A stretch of DNA of 64,000 bases from Legionella drozanskii LLAP-1. GTDB taxonomy: Bacteria; Pseudomonadota; Gammaproteobacteria; Legionellales; Legionellaceae. Where the stretch lies: contig NZ_LNXY01000031.1 in the NCBI RefSeq assembly GCF_001467585.1, positions 231,923-295,922 of the forward strand, read 5' to 3'. Under the pieces are notes generated by a model. The model was not told where the DNA came from, searched no databases, and was given only the letters and a program-made list of their open reading frames with translations. Of the stretch, positions 12,721 through 23,347 are shown in pieces; positions within the stretch are counted from its first letter, which is position 1, and each line of letters opens with the position of its first letter. The translations under genes and the position numbers were made by a program.

Positions 12721-13575
12721 ATGGTAAAAACTTCAGCAACCTCTGTCGGTATTCTTTACATTGTTGCCACCCCAATTGGTAACCGCGATGATATCAGCTT
12801 GCGGGCTTTAGCAACCCTCAAATCTGTTGATACCATCCTTGCAGAAGATACACGTCACTCAGGGCAATTACTTAGCGCATTAGGTATACATAAGCCCTTA
12901 GTTTCCTTGCATGCGCATAACGAAGCCAATAAAAGTGAAGCGATTATTCAGGCTTTACAACAAGGGAAATGTTTTGCCTTAATTAGCGATGCAGGCACGC
13001 CCTTGATTAGCGACCCAGGCTTTCCCTTGGTCAGACTCGCACGTGAACAGCAAATTACAGTAGTACCGATTCCTGGCGCCTGTGCCTTGATTACTGCACT
13101 TTCAGCCGCGGGAGTCGCTTGTGATAGCTTTACTTTTATCGGTTTTTTACCTGCTAAACAAAGCGCAAGGCGGGCAAAGTTAGAATCTTTACGGCAGAGT
13201 GAACACACCATTGTATTTTATGAATCAACCCATCGAATTCTTGATTCGCTTGACGATCTCATTGAGGTTTACGGACCTAACTATGAGTTCGTTGTCGCCA
13301 AAGAATTAACCAAAACCTTTGAACGCTTTATTAATGGGACAGGACAAAACATTAAAAACTGGTTTCTTGCTGAAGAAGCTCATACTAAAGGGGAATTTGT
13401 TTTTATTTTACCTGCACGGCCTGAAGAGGATACAACTAACCAGCAAGAAAAGGATATTTTATTGCTATTGCTCAATGAATTAGCTTTGAAACAAGCGGTT
13501 AAAATAGCGAGTTTGCTAACCAAGAAAAATAAGAATGAACTCTATAAATTGGCCTTGGAGTTAACCAAGGACTAA
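12721..13575 (+). CDS. rsmI: 16S rRNA (cytidine-1402 2'-O) methyltransferase
   Basis: SAM-dependent methyltransferase acting on C1402 in the 30S decoding centre. The 284-residue protein has the tetrapyrrole-methylase fold motifs LYIVATPIGNRDDISLRAL near the start, ILAEDTRHSGQLL near residue 40 and ISDAGTPLISDPGFPLVR near 90. The ATG at 12721 follows AGGATAA. It is divergent from lpoA, as usual for this family. Confidence 0.95.
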   Translation: MVKTSATSVGILYIVATPIGNRDDISLRALATLKSVDTILAEDTRHSGQLLSALGIHKPLVSLHAHNEANKSEAIIQALQQGKCFALISDAGTPLISDPGFPLVRLAREQQITVVPIPGACALITALSAAGVACDSFTFIGFLPAKQSARRAKLESLRQSEHTIVFYESTHRILDSLDDLIEVYGPNYEFVVAKELTKTFERFINGTGQNIKNWFLAEEAHTKGEFVFILPARPEEDTTNQQEKDILLLLLNELALKQAVKIASLLTKKNKNELYKLALELTKD

Positions 13576-13614
13576 GGTTGAGAGTCTAGATTATCTCGGA
13601 GTCGCTTAGGTTTA

Positions 13615-13644
13615 GGTAGCCCGTCTTGAAAAAACGAGGCTACC
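13615..13644. terminator. Hairpin between convergent genes
   Basis: GGTAGCC (13615-13621) pairs with GGCTACC (13638-13644), with three further pairs (CGT/ACG) inside, one bulged base and an A-rich loop. An outer pairing AGGTT/AACCT is also possible. It lies between the stops of rsmI and the convergent membrane protein and could terminate both; there is no U-tract. Confidence 0.45.
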
Positions 13645-13667
13645 GGGATTGAACCTGGCTAGAGTCT

Positions 13668-15290
13668 CTAAGATAAAACCGCCGCGATTCCTAATAAGTC
13701 ATCTCGATATTGCTCTGAGCTATCTTCTTCATTGAATTCAATCACTGGATTTTCCGCTCCAACCTCTACTTGCTGTTTGTGTTTCTCTTCATAACTGTTA
13801 TAAGCAGAATAAAGCTGATAAGCGAGATATACCGCAGTAAGAACAACCGCTGCCTGCCAGCAAATTGCAAATGTGGCAATAAATAAGGTTGGCAGAAAAA
13901 CGTTTTTAAGCATTGTGAATATGAACTCATTTCGTGCTGCATTATAAGCAATAATGGCTTCATTATTATTGGGGTCATGGATTGCTTGAAGTCTTTTTTC
14001 TTCAAAATTTTTATAGGATCCAGCTGATAAATACATCGCCACACCAAAAGTACAAATTGCATAACAGAGAATTGCTATTACTGGTGCTGTAAATACCATT
14101 GATGCTGAAAACCCTACCGCAAGTAGTAATGCTGCAGCACAGTTAAACCAAAAATAAGAACTTTCTGCACTCCAGCTAATCTCCAACTGCTCAATTTCAT
14201 CATTTAATAATTTAATATGTAGGCCAATCTCTTTTGTTTTTTCTTCCGTTAATGGTTCCCCTTTTTCATCAACGAAATTAATGAGCAAGTCATTATAGAA
14301 ATTCCTATCACTAATCAATTGCTCTCTTTTAGCTAAAAATTCCTTCTCTGCTAAATGTCGCTGCCAAATCAGCCAACAAAAATCAAAGAATAGAAATCCC
14401 GCTACAATCCATCCTGCAGTCGGATCGGGTATTCCAGTCAGCCAATTGTAGTTAGTAATGAAATTGACTATTCCCCATACCAGATCATTCACCAAGACGG
14501 GATGACGTTTATATAATTCATCGTATAACCGTAGTTCCCAGTCATAATCTTTTTCTTTTTCAGATCCATATGCATGTTTAGTCAGCATTGCTCCATTAAA
14601 AATAAAACGGAGGGCGAAAAAAGCCACGCTGCATACTCTAAGAACGGGATTGGGGGATTCTAAGATAGAAACAACGTTATCGACGTCGATATTGCTGAAC
14701 ACGCTACCAATTCTATCGAGAATTTCCAATTCACGAGCTAAAAGCAAGGATTTGGTTATTGTTGTGCGGCAAAAAAACCAATATATCCGCTCAACATTAA
14801 GTGCAGAAACCCAGTCACGAATTGTTGATACTTTTGTAGGCGCCCTAAGCAAATCGATTAAACCATTTGAAATCCTTTTTCCCAGATACTCAAAAAAACT
14901 TTCATTATCAGTTTTTTGGTCGGATTTGGTTTGCTTAGGATGTTTTGTTTTACCGCTCTTTTTAAATTCCAAACGCTCTTTTATGTCTATTCTTAGTTTT
15001 AAGAATTCCTCTGCTTTACCATCTTGTCCATAAGCACGATGATAATTTTGCAACATAATGCAGCAGTAATAAGCGTATAACCAAAAAGCATCGTGATCGA
15101 TATCACCTTTTTGTAGACGGCCCCATAAGAGTTCGTACTCCTTTTTAAGGAGTTTTTCGTTGGGGGCTAAAAACCCATAATCATGGCTTTCGGCTCTCTT
15201 TCTTGCATCATCTAGTGTTTTGACTTCTGCAAAAAATTGGCGTTTATCATTAGCGAAATCTGCAAAATATCCTTCAAAGGCCATAATCAT
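13668..15290 (-). CDS. Multi-pass membrane protein of unknown function
   Basis: I do not recognise a named family. The 540-residue protein has a charged soluble N-terminal half (about 200 residues, with a Lys-rich stretch near 112-127), then hydrophobic segments near VAFFALRFIFNGAML, AGFLFFDFCWLIW, FWFNCAAALLLAVGF, VIAILCYAICTFGVAMYL and the last pair around LFIATFAICWQAAVVLTAVY. A charged stretch around residues 310-360 may form a coiled coil. The C-terminus is acidic (IEFNEEDSSEQYRDD), reminiscent of the E-block seen in some Dot/Icm substrates. Large membrane/coiled-coil proteins of this kind are common in Legionella, but a secretion role is only inference. The start could be 15290 or 15284. 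Confidence 0.7.
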   Translation of the reverse strand: MIMAFEGYFADFANDKRQFFAEVKTLDDARKRAESHDYGFLAPNEKLLKKEYELLWGRLQKGDIDHDAFWLYAYYCCIMLQNYHRAYGQDGKAEEFLKLRIDIKERLEFKKSGKTKHPKQTKSDQKTDNESFFEYLGKRISNGLIDLLRAPTKVSTIRDWVSALNVERIYWFFCRTTITKSLLLARELEILDRIGSVFSNIDVDNVVSILESPNPVLRVCSVAFFALRFIFNGAMLTKHAYGSEKEKDYDWELRLYDELYKRHPVLVNDLVWGIVNFITNYNWLTGIPDPTAGWIVAGFLFFDFCWLIWQRHLAEKEFLAKREQLISDRNFYNDLLINFVDEKGEPLTEEKTKEIGLHIKLLNDEIEQLEISWSAESSYFWFNCAAALLLAVGFSASMVFTAPVIAILCYAICTFGVAMYLSAGSYKNFEEKRLQAIHDPNNNEAIIAYNAARNEFIFTMLKNVFLPTLFIATFAICWQAAVVLTAVYLAYQLYSAYNSYEEKHKQQVEVGAENPVIEFNEEDSSEQYRDDLLGIAAVLS

Positions 15291-15436
15291 CAACCCAACA
15301 AAAAAATATACATCTCGTTTAAAAAAGTTAACTTAACATTCTATTGCATAACACACAAGATGTTTTGTATTTATTTTCACCAGTTTGTTTGGAAATAGGG
15401 TTTGTTGAATTAAACAAGCAGACTTAAGGCTTAGAA

Positions 15437-16774
15437 TTATTTACCAATACAAAAGCTAGAGAAAATGCGCCCCAATAAATCATCTGAAGAAAATTCCCCA
15501 GTAATTTCGCATAAGGCTTGATGGGCAAGGCGTAAATCTTCGGCAAGTAATTCACCGGCTCTTAACTCAGTGAGTTGTAATTGGCCGGCAAGCAAAAAAG
15601 CTTTCGCTTGATCCAAGGCTTGTAAATGACGTCGGCGGGCTAAGAACAGCCCCTCCGCTGGTTGATAACCGACTAGTTCTTTAATTTTTTCCTTTAAGGC
15701 CTCTAATCCTTGTCCTGATTTCGCAGAAAGGAAGACCTTATTTTCTTCGGTTGTTGGTTTTATATTGCTTACATCAATTTTATTAAAGATCTGAATAATA
15801 GGGACTGAGGGGGGTAGCGCAGTCTTAATTTCTTCACTTAACTCAGTGCAAACTGGGCTATTTACATCGATAACCATTAACAGACAATCAGCGCGGCTCA
15901 CTTCTTGCCAAGCACGTTTGATACCTTCTTTTTCAACAAGATCGTCACTTTCTCTTAGACCGGCGGTATCAACGAGATGTAAAGGAATATCGTCGAGCAA
16001 AATATGTTCTCGCATTACATCCCTTGTCGTGCCAGCCACATCGGTCACAATTGCGACGTCGCGTCCCGCTAAACAATTGATTAAAGTAGATTTTCCGGCG
16101 TTAGGGCGACCAGCAATAACCACCGATAAACCTTCGCGTATAATTGCCCCCTGGCTGGCATTCGTACGAATATCACTTAGTTCCTGCAATACGTCATTTA
16201 ACATAGCGGCGACTTTACCGTCACTTAGGAAATCAATTTCCTCTTCTGGAAAATCAATGGCAGCTTCAACAAATAATCGTAAATGAATAAGTTTTTCATT
16301 GAGTTCGTTGATTCTTTTGGAAAAGTCACCTTGAAGCGATCGGACTGCCATGCGTGCAGCGGTTTGAGAACTTGCATGAATTAGATCAGCGATTGCTTCG
16401 GCTTGGGTTAAATCGATCTTGTCATTAAGAAAAGCACGCTCTGAGAATTCGCCAGGTCTTGCTAACCGTGCACCTAAAATCACCGTTTCATTCAATAGAT
16501 TATCTAAAACTACAGGTGCACCATGTCCCTGAAATTCAACCACATCTTCGCCGGTGAAAGAGTGTGGCGCTTTAAAATAAATCATTAGCCCATTATCAAG
16601 TATTTCATTCTGCGAATTAATAAAGGAACAATAAGTCGCTAATCGTGGGCTAAGAGTTTTATTGCCGTTAAGTAGTAGCGCGATGGGGTACGCTTTGGGA
16701 CCAGAAAGTCGCACAATCCCCACTCCACCGCGACCGGGTGGAGTGGCAATTGCTACGATTGTATCATTTTGCAT
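15437..16774 (-). CDS. mnmE: tRNA modification GTPase MnmE (TrmE)
   Basis: With MnmG it installs the (carboxymethyl)aminomethyl group on wobble U34 of certain tRNAs. The N-terminal folate-binding domain starts [20 protein letters not shown]; the G domain has [17 protein letters not shown] (near 225), [10 protein letters not shown] and NKID; the C-terminus ends FCIGK, containing the catalytic Cys. Its start overlaps the end of yidC by 11 bases. The ATG at 16774 is preferred, but 16777 is equally in frame. Confidence 0.97.
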   Translation of the reverse strand: MQNDTIVAIATPPGRGGVGIVRLSGPKAYPIALLLNGNKTLSPRLATYCSFINSQNEILDNGLMIYFKAPHSFTGEDVVEFQGHGAPVVLDNLLNETVILGARLARPGEFSERAFLNDKIDLTQAEAIADLIHASSQTAARMAVRSLQGDFSKRINELNEKLIHLRLFVEAAIDFPEEEIDFLSDGKVAAMLNDVLQELSDIRTNASQGAIIREGLSVVIAGRPNAGKSTLINCLAGRDVAIVTDVAGTTRDVMREHILLDDIPLHLVDTAGLRESDDLVEKEGIKRAWQEVSRADCLLMVIDVNSPVCTELSEEIKTALPPSVPIIQIFNKIDVSNIKPTTEENKVFLSAKSGQGLEALKEKIKELVGYQPAEGLFLARRRHLQALDQAKAFLLAGQLQLTELRAGELLAEDLRLAHQALCEITGEFSSDDLLGRIFSSFCIGK

Positions 16775-18455
16775 CATTTGCTGAAATTAGGGTTTTCTTC
16801 TTGGGGCGATCATCGCTGTACTTACGGGTAATGTACCATTGTTGCAAGATTGACAGCGCATTGTTGACTATCCAGTATAAAACCAATCCTGCTGGAAAAT
16901 TCCAAAACAACGCGGTAAACAAGATAGGTAAAAACATCATGACTTTTGCCTGCATCGGATCAGGTGGTGCAGGGTTTAAACGCTGTTGAATCAACATCGT
17001 TGCGCCCATGATAATCGGTAAAATATGATAGGGATCAGCCACAGCTAAATCTTTTATCCAGAAAATAAAAGGAGCTTGTCTTAATTCCACACTTTCTAAT
17101 AACACCCAATAAAGAGCAATGAATACAGGAATTTGAATCAGGATAGGTAGGCATCCACCTAAAGGATTGACCTTTTCCTGACGATACAGCTCCATGGTTG
17201 CCTGACTCATTTTAGCTTTGTCATCACCATGTCGTTCACGCAAGGCCTGCAATTTAGGTTGCAACTTACGCATACCTGCCATAGATTTATAGCTGGTAGC
17301 TGATAAACGATAGAAAGCCAGTTTAATCAACACAGTGACTAATACAATCGACCATCCCCAATTCCCAACGACTGAGTGAATTGCTTTCATTAACGAAAAC
17401 AAGAGTGATGATAAGAACCAGAGCCAGCCGTAATCAACAGTCAAGTCAAGTCCTGGTGAAATTTCTTTTAATTGAGAAGTAATTTCAGGACCAACGTATA
17501 AACTTGAACCAATCTCTTTCTGTGCACCAGGTTCTATAGTGAGAGGTTGGCTAACAGCTCCAATTGTATAATCACCGTCAGCAGCTCGCGTATAGAATAA
17601 ATTATGGCTATCGCTTTTTGGAATCCAGGCACTGACAAAATAATGTTGCTGCATAGCAATCCAGCCACCTTGCGCATTCACATCCAGATTTGCCTTAGTC
17701 ATGTCCTTAAAATTAACTTTTTTGTAACGTTGTTGTCCGGGATTAGAGTAGGAAGCGCCGGTATAAGAACCAACATGGAAAATACTCGATTTATCTTCTT
17801 GTGGTGAAGTTCGCAACAACTGGGTATTCATATACCCTTTCCAAGGGGTTGTTCCTTGGTTATCGATTACATAGTTCACTTGAACCAAATAACTGCCTTT
17901 GGTGAAAGTAAATTCTTTTTTGACGGCTAAGCCCTCAGCTGTTTTACCGTTTAAAACCACTACTAACTTATCTTGACCCGGAGCCAATTGATATTGCTGT
18001 TGAGCAGAGGTAAAGCCAAAATCAACATGTTTTACCTGGTTATTATTAGTAAATAAACTAGAGTTCGCAACGTAACGTTCACCTGCTTGATTTTGTAAAA
18101 GGGTTATTGGCTTATCTTTTTCATCGACACTCACAGGATAATCAAGTAATTGCGTATTGATTATGTCGCCTTGCTGCAAATCGATGCTTAAATCAATCAC
18201 ATCGGTTTTCACGCGAATAGGCTGGGTGCTTGGGGAGTTCGTCAGTGAGGTGTTTTGTTCAGGAGCCACTTCTTGATTTGGTTGATTATTCGGAGTGTTA
18301 GTCAGATTGGGCAATAGGCTACCTTGATTAGCAGTCGCTGTTGTTTGACTTGTTAATTGGCGGGGAGTTGGCGGATAATCATGCTGCCAATTCATCCAGA
18401 GGGAATAGATAACCAGCGCCAAAGCTGCGTACAAAACTACACGTCGTATATCCAT
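16764..18455 (-). CDS. yidC: Membrane protein insertase YidC
   Basis: Inserts and folds inner membrane proteins alone or with SecYEG, including the ATP synthase c subunit encoded in this window. The 563-residue product has an N-terminal membrane helix ([18 protein letters not shown]), a Gln/Asn-rich linker, a large periplasmic domain (~80-340) and the C-terminal 60KD_IMP core of five helices. The core contains the groove arginine region [18 protein letters not shown]. The start shares one base with the yidD stop (TAATG). Confidence 0.97.
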   Translation of the reverse strand: MDIRRVVLYAALALVIYSLWMNWQHDYPPTPRQLTSQTTATANQGSLLPNLTNTPNNQPNQEVAPEQNTSLTNSPSTQPIRVKTDVIDLSIDLQQGDIINTQLLDYPVSVDEKDKPITLLQNQAGERYVANSSLFTNNNQVKHVDFGFTSAQQQYQLAPGQDKLVVVLNGKTAEGLAVKKEFTFTKGSYLVQVNYVIDNQGTTPWKGYMNTQLLRTSPQEDKSSIFHVGSYTGASYSNPGQQRYKKVNFKDMTKANLDVNAQGGWIAMQQHYFVSAWIPKSDSHNLFYTRAADGDYTIGAVSQPLTIEPGAQKEIGSSLYVGPEITSQLKEISPGLDLTVDYGWLWFLSSLLFSLMKAIHSVVGNWGWSIVLVTVLIKLAFYRLSATSYKSMAGMRKLQPKLQALRERHGDDKAKMSQATMELYRQEKVNPLGGCLPILIQIPVFIALYWVLLESVELRQAPFIFWIKDLAVADPYHILPIIMGATMLIQQRLNPAPPDPMQAKVMMFLPILFTALFWNFPAGLVLYWIVNNALSILQQWYITRKYSDDRPKKKTLISANDAK

Positions 18456-18703
18456 TAAAACTTCTCTTCGTTAGGTGATACTGGGTCATAGCCACCCCTA
18501 GCCCAAGGATGACATCGTAATAATCGGCCAACTGCTAGCCATAAGCCTTTGAAAATCCCAAACTGCTTGATTGCTGCAAGGGCATATTGCGAGCAACTTG
18601 GATAATAGCGGCAACAGGGTTTCATGATAGGGCTAATACAAAATTGATATAAAACAATAGGTATGCAAATCAGGCTGCGTATAAAGCGATTAATTTGTCC
18701 CAT
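18455..18703 (-). CDS. yidD: Membrane protein insertion efficiency factor YidD
   Basis: An 82-residue protein with the conserved cysteine pattern [15 protein letters not shown] and [16 protein letters not shown]. It is membrane-associated through the N-terminal amphipathic/hydrophobic segment and aids YidC-dependent insertion. Its first 34 bases overlap the end of rnpA, an arrangement conserved in many bacteria. Confidence 0.95.
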   Translation of the reverse strand: MGQINRFIRSLICIPIVLYQFCISPIMKPCCRYYPSCSQYALAAIKQFGIFKGLWLAVGRLLRCHPWARGGYDPVSPNEEKF

Positions 18704-19014
18704 ATTTTACCTAATCCGGCAATAATTGTCTTATTTTCTTTTTCTGCTAGACCGTGCCTTGCTAAAAATATCACGTCCATTGCAGGTAATCGAGTTGTAC
18801 GAAAAGTTTCCCGTATTAAGCGCTTCATGCGATTCCTATCATGTGCTTTGGGTATCATTCTTTTCGATATTGCTAATCCTAGTCTGGCATTCCCCAAAGC
18901 ATTTATACGGCAAAGTACAATAAACTCTGGGGTAACCAATTTTTTTGCTTGTGCAAAGACGTGATCATAGTCGCTTTTTTGTAGCAACCGCCGCGTTTTG
19001 TCAAAACAATCCAC
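18670..19014 (-). CDS. rnpA: Ribonuclease P protein component
   Basis: Protein subunit of RNase P, which matures tRNA 5' ends. The 114-residue product carries the RNR signature region [20 protein letters not shown]. Translation appears to begin at a GTG (19014) that directly abuts the rpmH stop codon, so the two genes are probably translationally coupled. Confidence 0.95.
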   Translation of the reverse strand: MDCFDKTRRLLQKSDYDHVFAQAKKLVTPEFIVLCRINALGNARLGLAISKRMIPKAHDRNRMKRLIRETFRTTRLPAMDVIFLARHGLAEKENKTIIAGLGKIWDKLIALYAA

Positions 19015-19149
19015 TTAAGCTGATAAACGCTTACGACCTTTTGCGCGACGACGCTTAAGAACTAAACGGCCACCGCGAGTTGCCATGCGTTGTCGAAAAC
19101 CATGATCGCGTTTGCGCTTCAAGTTACTTGGTTGAAATGTGCGTTTCAT
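19015..19149 (-). CDS. rpmH: 50S ribosomal protein L34
   Basis: A 44-codon gene giving the classical L34 sequence: [20 protein letters not shown] at the start and KGRKRLSA at the end. It is very Arg/Lys-rich as expected for a protein embedded in 23S rRNA. It is the first gene of the rpmH-rnpA-yidD-yidC-mnmE unit and faces away from dnaA across the putative origin. Confidence 0.98.
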   Translation of the reverse strand: MKRTFQPSNLKRKRDHGFRQRMATRGGRLVLKRRRAKGRKRLSA

Positions 19150-19235
19150 GATGAACCTGTTGTTAATTAATTTTTAAGGTTGGCAATGATAGGAAACTTT
19201 ACATCTGCTGTCAAATAAGCACGCATTAATTCTTG

Positions 19236-19525
19236 AAGTTTCTTTTTTGCTCAATTACGCTGGCCAATAATTATAACTTAGTTAAACTTTTTATTTTGTT
19301 CTTATTATATAGTTTTTGATTTCTGTTGATTGTTTTATAAAAACTAATAAAAACATGATTTTACAGTTTTTTAAATGTGTAGATAAACTCTGTTTAATGT
19401 CGTTGTTAAGATCTGTATAACTTAGACCTATTAAAAAATTGCCTAGTTATCCCTCTATTCATCCCCTACCTTTTCCCTGCTTATACATAGCTAACCAAAT
19501 CAGGTAAGCTTCTTTTTTGCTCAAT
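19236..19525 (+). repeat. 20-bp direct repeat pair in the origin region
   Basis: AAGTTTCTTTTTTGCTCAAT at 19236-19255 and AAGCTTCTTTTTTGCTCAAT at 19506-19525 differ at one base and lie exactly 270 bases apart. The coordinates span both copies and the region between them. Confidence 0.8.
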
Positions 19526-19572
19526 AAAGGTCGATATGTCTCTGGTAAAATGATTTAATTTTTTATTCTATC

Positions 19573-19581
19573 TGTGGATAA
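19573..19581 (-). promoter_or_regulatory. Perfect DnaA box
   Basis: TGTGGATAA on the plus strand is the complement of the consensus TTATCCACA. It lies 246 bases upstream of the dnaA start and could serve in initiation, dnaA autoregulation, or both. Confidence 0.75.
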
Positions 19582-19826
19582 CTCTGTTTTTTTATACCTG
19601 GCTCGGTATAATTGGTCCTTTATCGCTAAATTTGGGGTGGCATATAACTGCAAATTTAAGTCTAAGTTTGAGTGCTATTGCTTTATAGACTCATTCTTTG
19701 TCAATTTTAATGCATTTCCCTGTCATGCTTGAGAGCTATTTCATTAAGCATAAGTTCGGTAGTAATATAACTTTGATTTTTGTGGCGTGTTGCTAATTTT
19801 ATTTTGGCCTTGTGTGAGGAGTTTTT

Positions 19827-21179
19827 GTGTTTGAAGATGTTTGGAATAAATGCCGAGAGCTTCTTGAGGAGGAATACTCGCCGCAACAATTCAATACCTG
19901 GTTACGTCCTTTGCAGGCTGAAATTCATGAGACTGGTCTTGTTTTATTAGCTCCTAATCGTTTTGTTGTCGACTGGGTAAAGCGCAATTTTTATTCCCGA
20001 CTTAAAGAATTAATTAGCCAGATTGGTGGAGATGCTTGCACTTTATTAAGTATAAGTATTGGTACAAAAACAGCCGAGCCCGTTAGTGTGGATAGTCAAC
20101 CTGCTAAAGTGACGACAAGCATTCCTAAATCCTCACCTAAAAATACGGCTGACTATAAAAATAGTTATCTTAATAAGAAGTTTGTTTTCGATAGCTTTGT
20201 TGAAGGAAATTCAAACCAACTTGCTCGTGCGGCATCTTGGCAGGTAGCTGAACGTCCGGGGGATGCTTATAACCCTTTATTTATTTATGGTGGAGTAGGG
20301 CTAGGAAAAACTCATTTAATGCATGCTATTGGGAATACGATTTTAAAGAACAATCCTGAAGCGAAGGTACTTTATCTTCATTCTGAGCGTTTTGTTGCCG
20401 ATATGGTTAAAGCTTTGCAAACTAATTCAATTAATGAATTTAAACGTTTTTATCGGTCCTTGAATGCGCTTCTAATTGATGACATTCAGTTTTTTGCTGG
20501 TAAGGATCGATCTCAAGAAGAATTTTTCCATACTTTCAATGCCTTACTTGAAGGTCAACAACAAATTATTCTCACCAGTGATCGTTATCCCAAAGAAATT
20601 GAAGGCATGGAAGAGCGACTTAAATCTCGTTTTGGTTGGGGATTAACTGTAGCTGTTGAGCCGCCTGAATTGGAAACGCGTGTTGCTATATTAATTAGCA
20701 AAGCTGAGCAGTCTAACATTGATTTGCCTTATGAGGTCGCTTTTTTTATTGCCAAGCGCATACGCTCCAATGTTCGTGAATTAGAAGGGGCCTTGCGTAG
20801 AGTTATTGCGAATGCTCATTTTACAGGTAAACCGATAACTATTGATTTTGTTCAAGACGCTTTGCGTGATTTACTTGCTTTGCAAGACAAATTAATCACG
20901 ATAGAAAATATTCAAAAGACTGTGGCGGAATATTATAAAGTAAAAGTGGCAGACTTGCTTTCTAAACGTCGTAGTCGTTCGATTGCCCGCCCTCGCCAGA
21001 TGGCAATGGCTTTAGCAAAAGAGTTAACCAATCATAGTTTGCCTGAGATAGGTGATCATTTTGGTGGCCGAGATCATACAACCGTTCTCCATGCATGCCG
21101 AAAAGTTAAGGAGTTAATCCAGGATGACAATGATTTTGCTGAGGATTATAAAAACCTGATGCGTACTTTATCATCGTGA
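19827..21179 (+). CDS. dnaA: Chromosomal replication initiator DnaA
   Basis: ATP-dependent origin-binding initiator. The 450-residue product has the N-terminal helicase-loading domain (~1-85), a variable linker, the AAA+ domain with Walker [16 protein letters not shown] (near 155) and Walker [11 protein letters not shown], and the C-terminal DNA-binding helix-turn-helix with [14 protein letters not shown]. Translation starts at GTG 19827 behind a GAGGA site, so it is probably initiated at moderate strength. It opens the dnaA-dnaN-recF unit. Confidence 0.98.
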   Translation: MFEDVWNKCRELLEEEYSPQQFNTWLRPLQAEIHETGLVLLAPNRFVVDWVKRNFYSRLKELISQIGGDACTLLSISIGTKTAEPVSVDSQPAKVTTSIPKSSPKNTADYKNSYLNKKFVFDSFVEGNSNQLARAASWQVAERPGDAYNPLFIYGGVGLGKTHLMHAIGNTILKNNPEAKVLYLHSERFVADMVKALQTNSINEFKRFYRSLNALLIDDIQFFAGKDRSQEEFFHTFNALLEGQQQIILTSDRYPKEIEGMEERLKSRFGWGLTVAVEPPELETRVAILISKAEQSNIDLPYEVAFFIAKRIRSNVRELEGALRRVIANAHFTGKPITIDFVQDALRDLLALQDKLITIENIQKTVAEYYKVKVADLLSKRRSRSIARPRQMAMALAKELTNHSLPEIGDHFGGRDHTTVLHACRKVKELIQDDNDFAEDYKNLMRTLSS

Positions 21180-21192
21180 TTTGAGACGGAAT

Positions 21193-22299
21193 ATGTTTGA
21201 TCTAACACTTACAAAAGAGCAATTACTTAGCCCCTTGCTTACGGTTGCAGGAGCAGTGGATAAAAAACAATCATTGGCTATTTTGTCCAATATTCTACTC
21301 CGTTTTTCTGATAATCAGTTGGTATTAACTGCCACTGATTTGGAAATGGAGATTAGCGCACGAATTAATTGCGAAGCGAGCCAGAGCCCTAGCCAAATCA
21401 CAATTCCCGCAAAAAAATTTATTGATATCATTCGCTCTCTCGATGACGAAGTCAGTCCGACAATCTCTATGAAATCTGGAATCGTTATTATCAAAGCCGG
21501 TCGGAGTCAATTTAAACTGGCAACCCTACCTGCTGATGATTTTCCCTCCTCTGAGACTGAGCTGCATGAAGTTGAATTCTCTCTTCCCCGAGTCGCACTT
21601 ATTCACCTTTTGCAATCCACTCATTTTGCCATGTCTCAACATGATGTTAGGGTGTTTTTAAATGGATTGCTTATTGAGTTAGATGCGCAAACCATTACTT
21701 CGGTTGCTACGGATGGACATCGAATGGCCGTATGCAAGTTGCCTTGTGAACTTAATTTTCCTCATCAGCGATTTTTATTGCCCAAAAGAGGGGTGCAAGA
21801 AATTTTGCGTTTATTAAATAATGTTAATGATGAGAAAATCGATATCGCAGCAGGCAAAGCCTATTTTAAACTATCTACTCAGGAATATACCTTTCAGTCT
21901 CGATTGATCGACGCCCGTTTCCCACCTTATTCAAAAGCAATTCCCCGTAATCAAGATAAATTTGTTCTTATTGATAGGGATTTGCTTAAACGTTCTCTTT
22001 CACGCATCGTTATTCTGGCTCATGAAAAATCGCGAGCAGTGATGCTGCATATGCAATCGGGTGCCTTAACACTTATTGCCAACAATCAAGAACAAGAAGA
22101 GGCAACGGAAACTTTGGAAGCTCATACTGACGGTAATGAGTTAAAAATTGGTATTAATGCAAGTTACCTTCTTGATGTGTTGAATTTTGTTGGCGAAGGA
22201 CTTGTTCGGTTATCAATGTCAACTACCGATAGTAGTATATTGGTTGAATCCTTACAGGATGAACTCTATCAATATATTATTATGCCTATGAAACTATGA
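21193..22299 (+). CDS. dnaN: DNA polymerase III sliding clamp (beta)
   Basis: Ring-shaped processivity clamp. The 368-residue protein shows the three-fold clamp pattern, opening with FDLTLTKEQLLSPLLTVAGA and ending in the conserved IIMPMKL (hydrophobic pocket strand). I chose the ATG at 21193; an in-frame TTG at 21181 directly after dnaA would add four residues. Its stop overlaps the recF start by four bases (ATGA). Confidence 0.97.
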   Translation: MFDLTLTKEQLLSPLLTVAGAVDKKQSLAILSNILLRFSDNQLVLTATDLEMEISARINCEASQSPSQITIPAKKFIDIIRSLDDEVSPTISMKSGIVIIKAGRSQFKLATLPADDFPSSETELHEVEFSLPRVALIHLLQSTHFAMSQHDVRVFLNGLLIELDAQTITSVATDGHRMAVCKLPCELNFPHQRFLLPKRGVQEILRLLNNVNDEKIDIAAGKAYFKLSTQEYTFQSRLIDARFPPYSKAIPRNQDKFVLIDRDLLKRSLSRIVILAHEKSRAVMLHMQSGALTLIANNQEQEEATETLEAHTDGNELKIGINASYLLDVLNFVGEGLVRLSMSTTDSSILVESLQDELYQYIIMPMKL

Positions 22300-23339
22300 T
22301 TCTTGCTCAATTGCATATTCAAAATTTACGGAATATTCAATCCGAACGATTTAATCTTCATCCTCATATTAATATCATTGCAGGACCAAATGGCTCAGGA
22401 AAAACATCGTTTCTTGAGTCAATTTATTTATTAGGAACTGGACATTCATTTCGCACGCGAGAAATTACTCCTCTCGTTAGTCATAATACAGATAGTTTAG
22501 TTGTATTCGCTCGAACCAATGATGAGCAATCCATTAGCATTCAAAAGTCGATCTCTTCCCCAACACAGGTTCGATTAAACAATTATCCTTGCCAGAGTAG
22601 CAGTGAACTCGCCCATTTCCTTCCTTGCCAGGTTTTTTATCAGGATCTTTTTCAAATCATTGATGCGGGTCCCTCCACTCGTCGCAGTTTATTAGATTGG
22701 GGATTGTTTCACGTGGAACCTAGTTATCATCTTTTATGGAAAAATTATCGACGATCGGTAAAACAAAGAAATAGTTTACTTCGACAAAGAACCAAACAAG
22801 AAATGGTTAAACCATGGGATTTAACTCTAGAACAGTTAGCCAATAAACTTGACGTATTGCGAGCAGAATATTTTCGTAAATTAGATGAAGAATTTAAAAA
22901 AATTCTACCTAGATTAACCGATCTCGAATGTAGTTTAAGTTATTACAAGGGTTGGGATAGAAAAGGGACTAATAAATCCTTATCGCAGATTTTAGCTGAT
23001 TCCTTCCCGACAGATTTATCAAGACAATTTACTCAGTATGGGGCACATCAGGCTGATATAATAATTGAATCCCAGGATTATCGAGTTAAGCAATTTTTAT
23101 CACGTGGACAACAGAAGATCATACTCATTGCATTAAAACTAGCTCAAACAATTTTGATGTCGCAGCCATGTGTTTTTCTTTGCGATGATTTGTCATCAGA
23201 ACTGGATAGTAATCATCTTTCTTCACTTTTTGAGTTAATTACAACAATAAAAGGCCAATTTTTTATAACGGCAATTGATATTAAATCATTGCCTCTGAAT
23301 TTAGATTCGCAATCTTTTGTATCTTTTGCCCTGAGATAA
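22296..23339 (+). CDS. recF: DNA repair/recombination ATPase RecF
   Basis: SMC-like ATPase that with RecOR loads RecA at gaps. The 347-residue protein has Walker A GPNGSGKTSFLESIYLLG (near 31), the signature-like LSRGQQKIILIALKLAQ and Walker B CVFLCDDLSSELD. It is translationally coupled to dnaN. Within its coding sequence (22705-22720) is a near-consensus parS palindrome, so this stretch may be under selection for both protein and ParB binding. Confidence 0.96.
   Translation: MILAQLHIQNLRNIQSERFNLHPHINIIAGPNGSGKTSFLESIYLLGTGHSFRTREITPLVSHNTDSLVVFARTNDEQSISIQKSISSPTQVRLNNYPCQSSSELAHFLPCQVFYQDLFQIIDAGPSTRRSLLDWGLFHVEPSYHLLWKNYRRSVKQRNSLLRQRTKQEMVKPWDLTLEQLANKLDVLRAEYFRKLDEEFKKILPRLTDLECSLSYYKGWDRKGTNKSLSQILADSFPTDLSRQFTQYGAHQADIIIESQDYRVKQFLSRGQQKIILIALKLAQTILMSQPCVFLCDDLSSELDSNHLSSLFELITTIKGQFFITAIDIKSLPLNLDSQSFVSFALR
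22705..22720. promoter_or_regulatory. Near-consensus parS site inside recF
   Basis: TGTTTCACGTGGAACC keeps the core of the bacterial parS palindrome (GTTYCACGTGGAAC/GTTTCACGTGAAAC). It differs at two positions from the perfect site 643 bases downstream. ParB would nucleate here to organise the origin domain. Confidence 0.7.
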
Positions 23340-23347
23340 GAAACAAG

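Larger units (their letters stand above)
19150..19826. other. Putative oriC / dnaA control region
   Basis: This 677-base AT-rich, gene-free region lies between divergent rpmH and dnaA, the usual position of a bacterial origin or dnaA regulatory region. It contains a perfect DnaA box (19573-19581), a one-mismatch box (TGTAGATAA, 19378-19386), weaker matches near 19447 and 19481, AT-rich stretches around 19265-19380, and a 20-base direct repeat. Too few strong boxes are visible to define origin borders; strand-skew or mapping data would be needed. Confidence 0.6.

Noticed and set aside
15846..16286. 146-codon open frame antisense to mnmE
   Set aside because: It lies wholly inside the well-supported mnmE gene, has low-complexity Ser/Arg-rich composition and no ribosome site.
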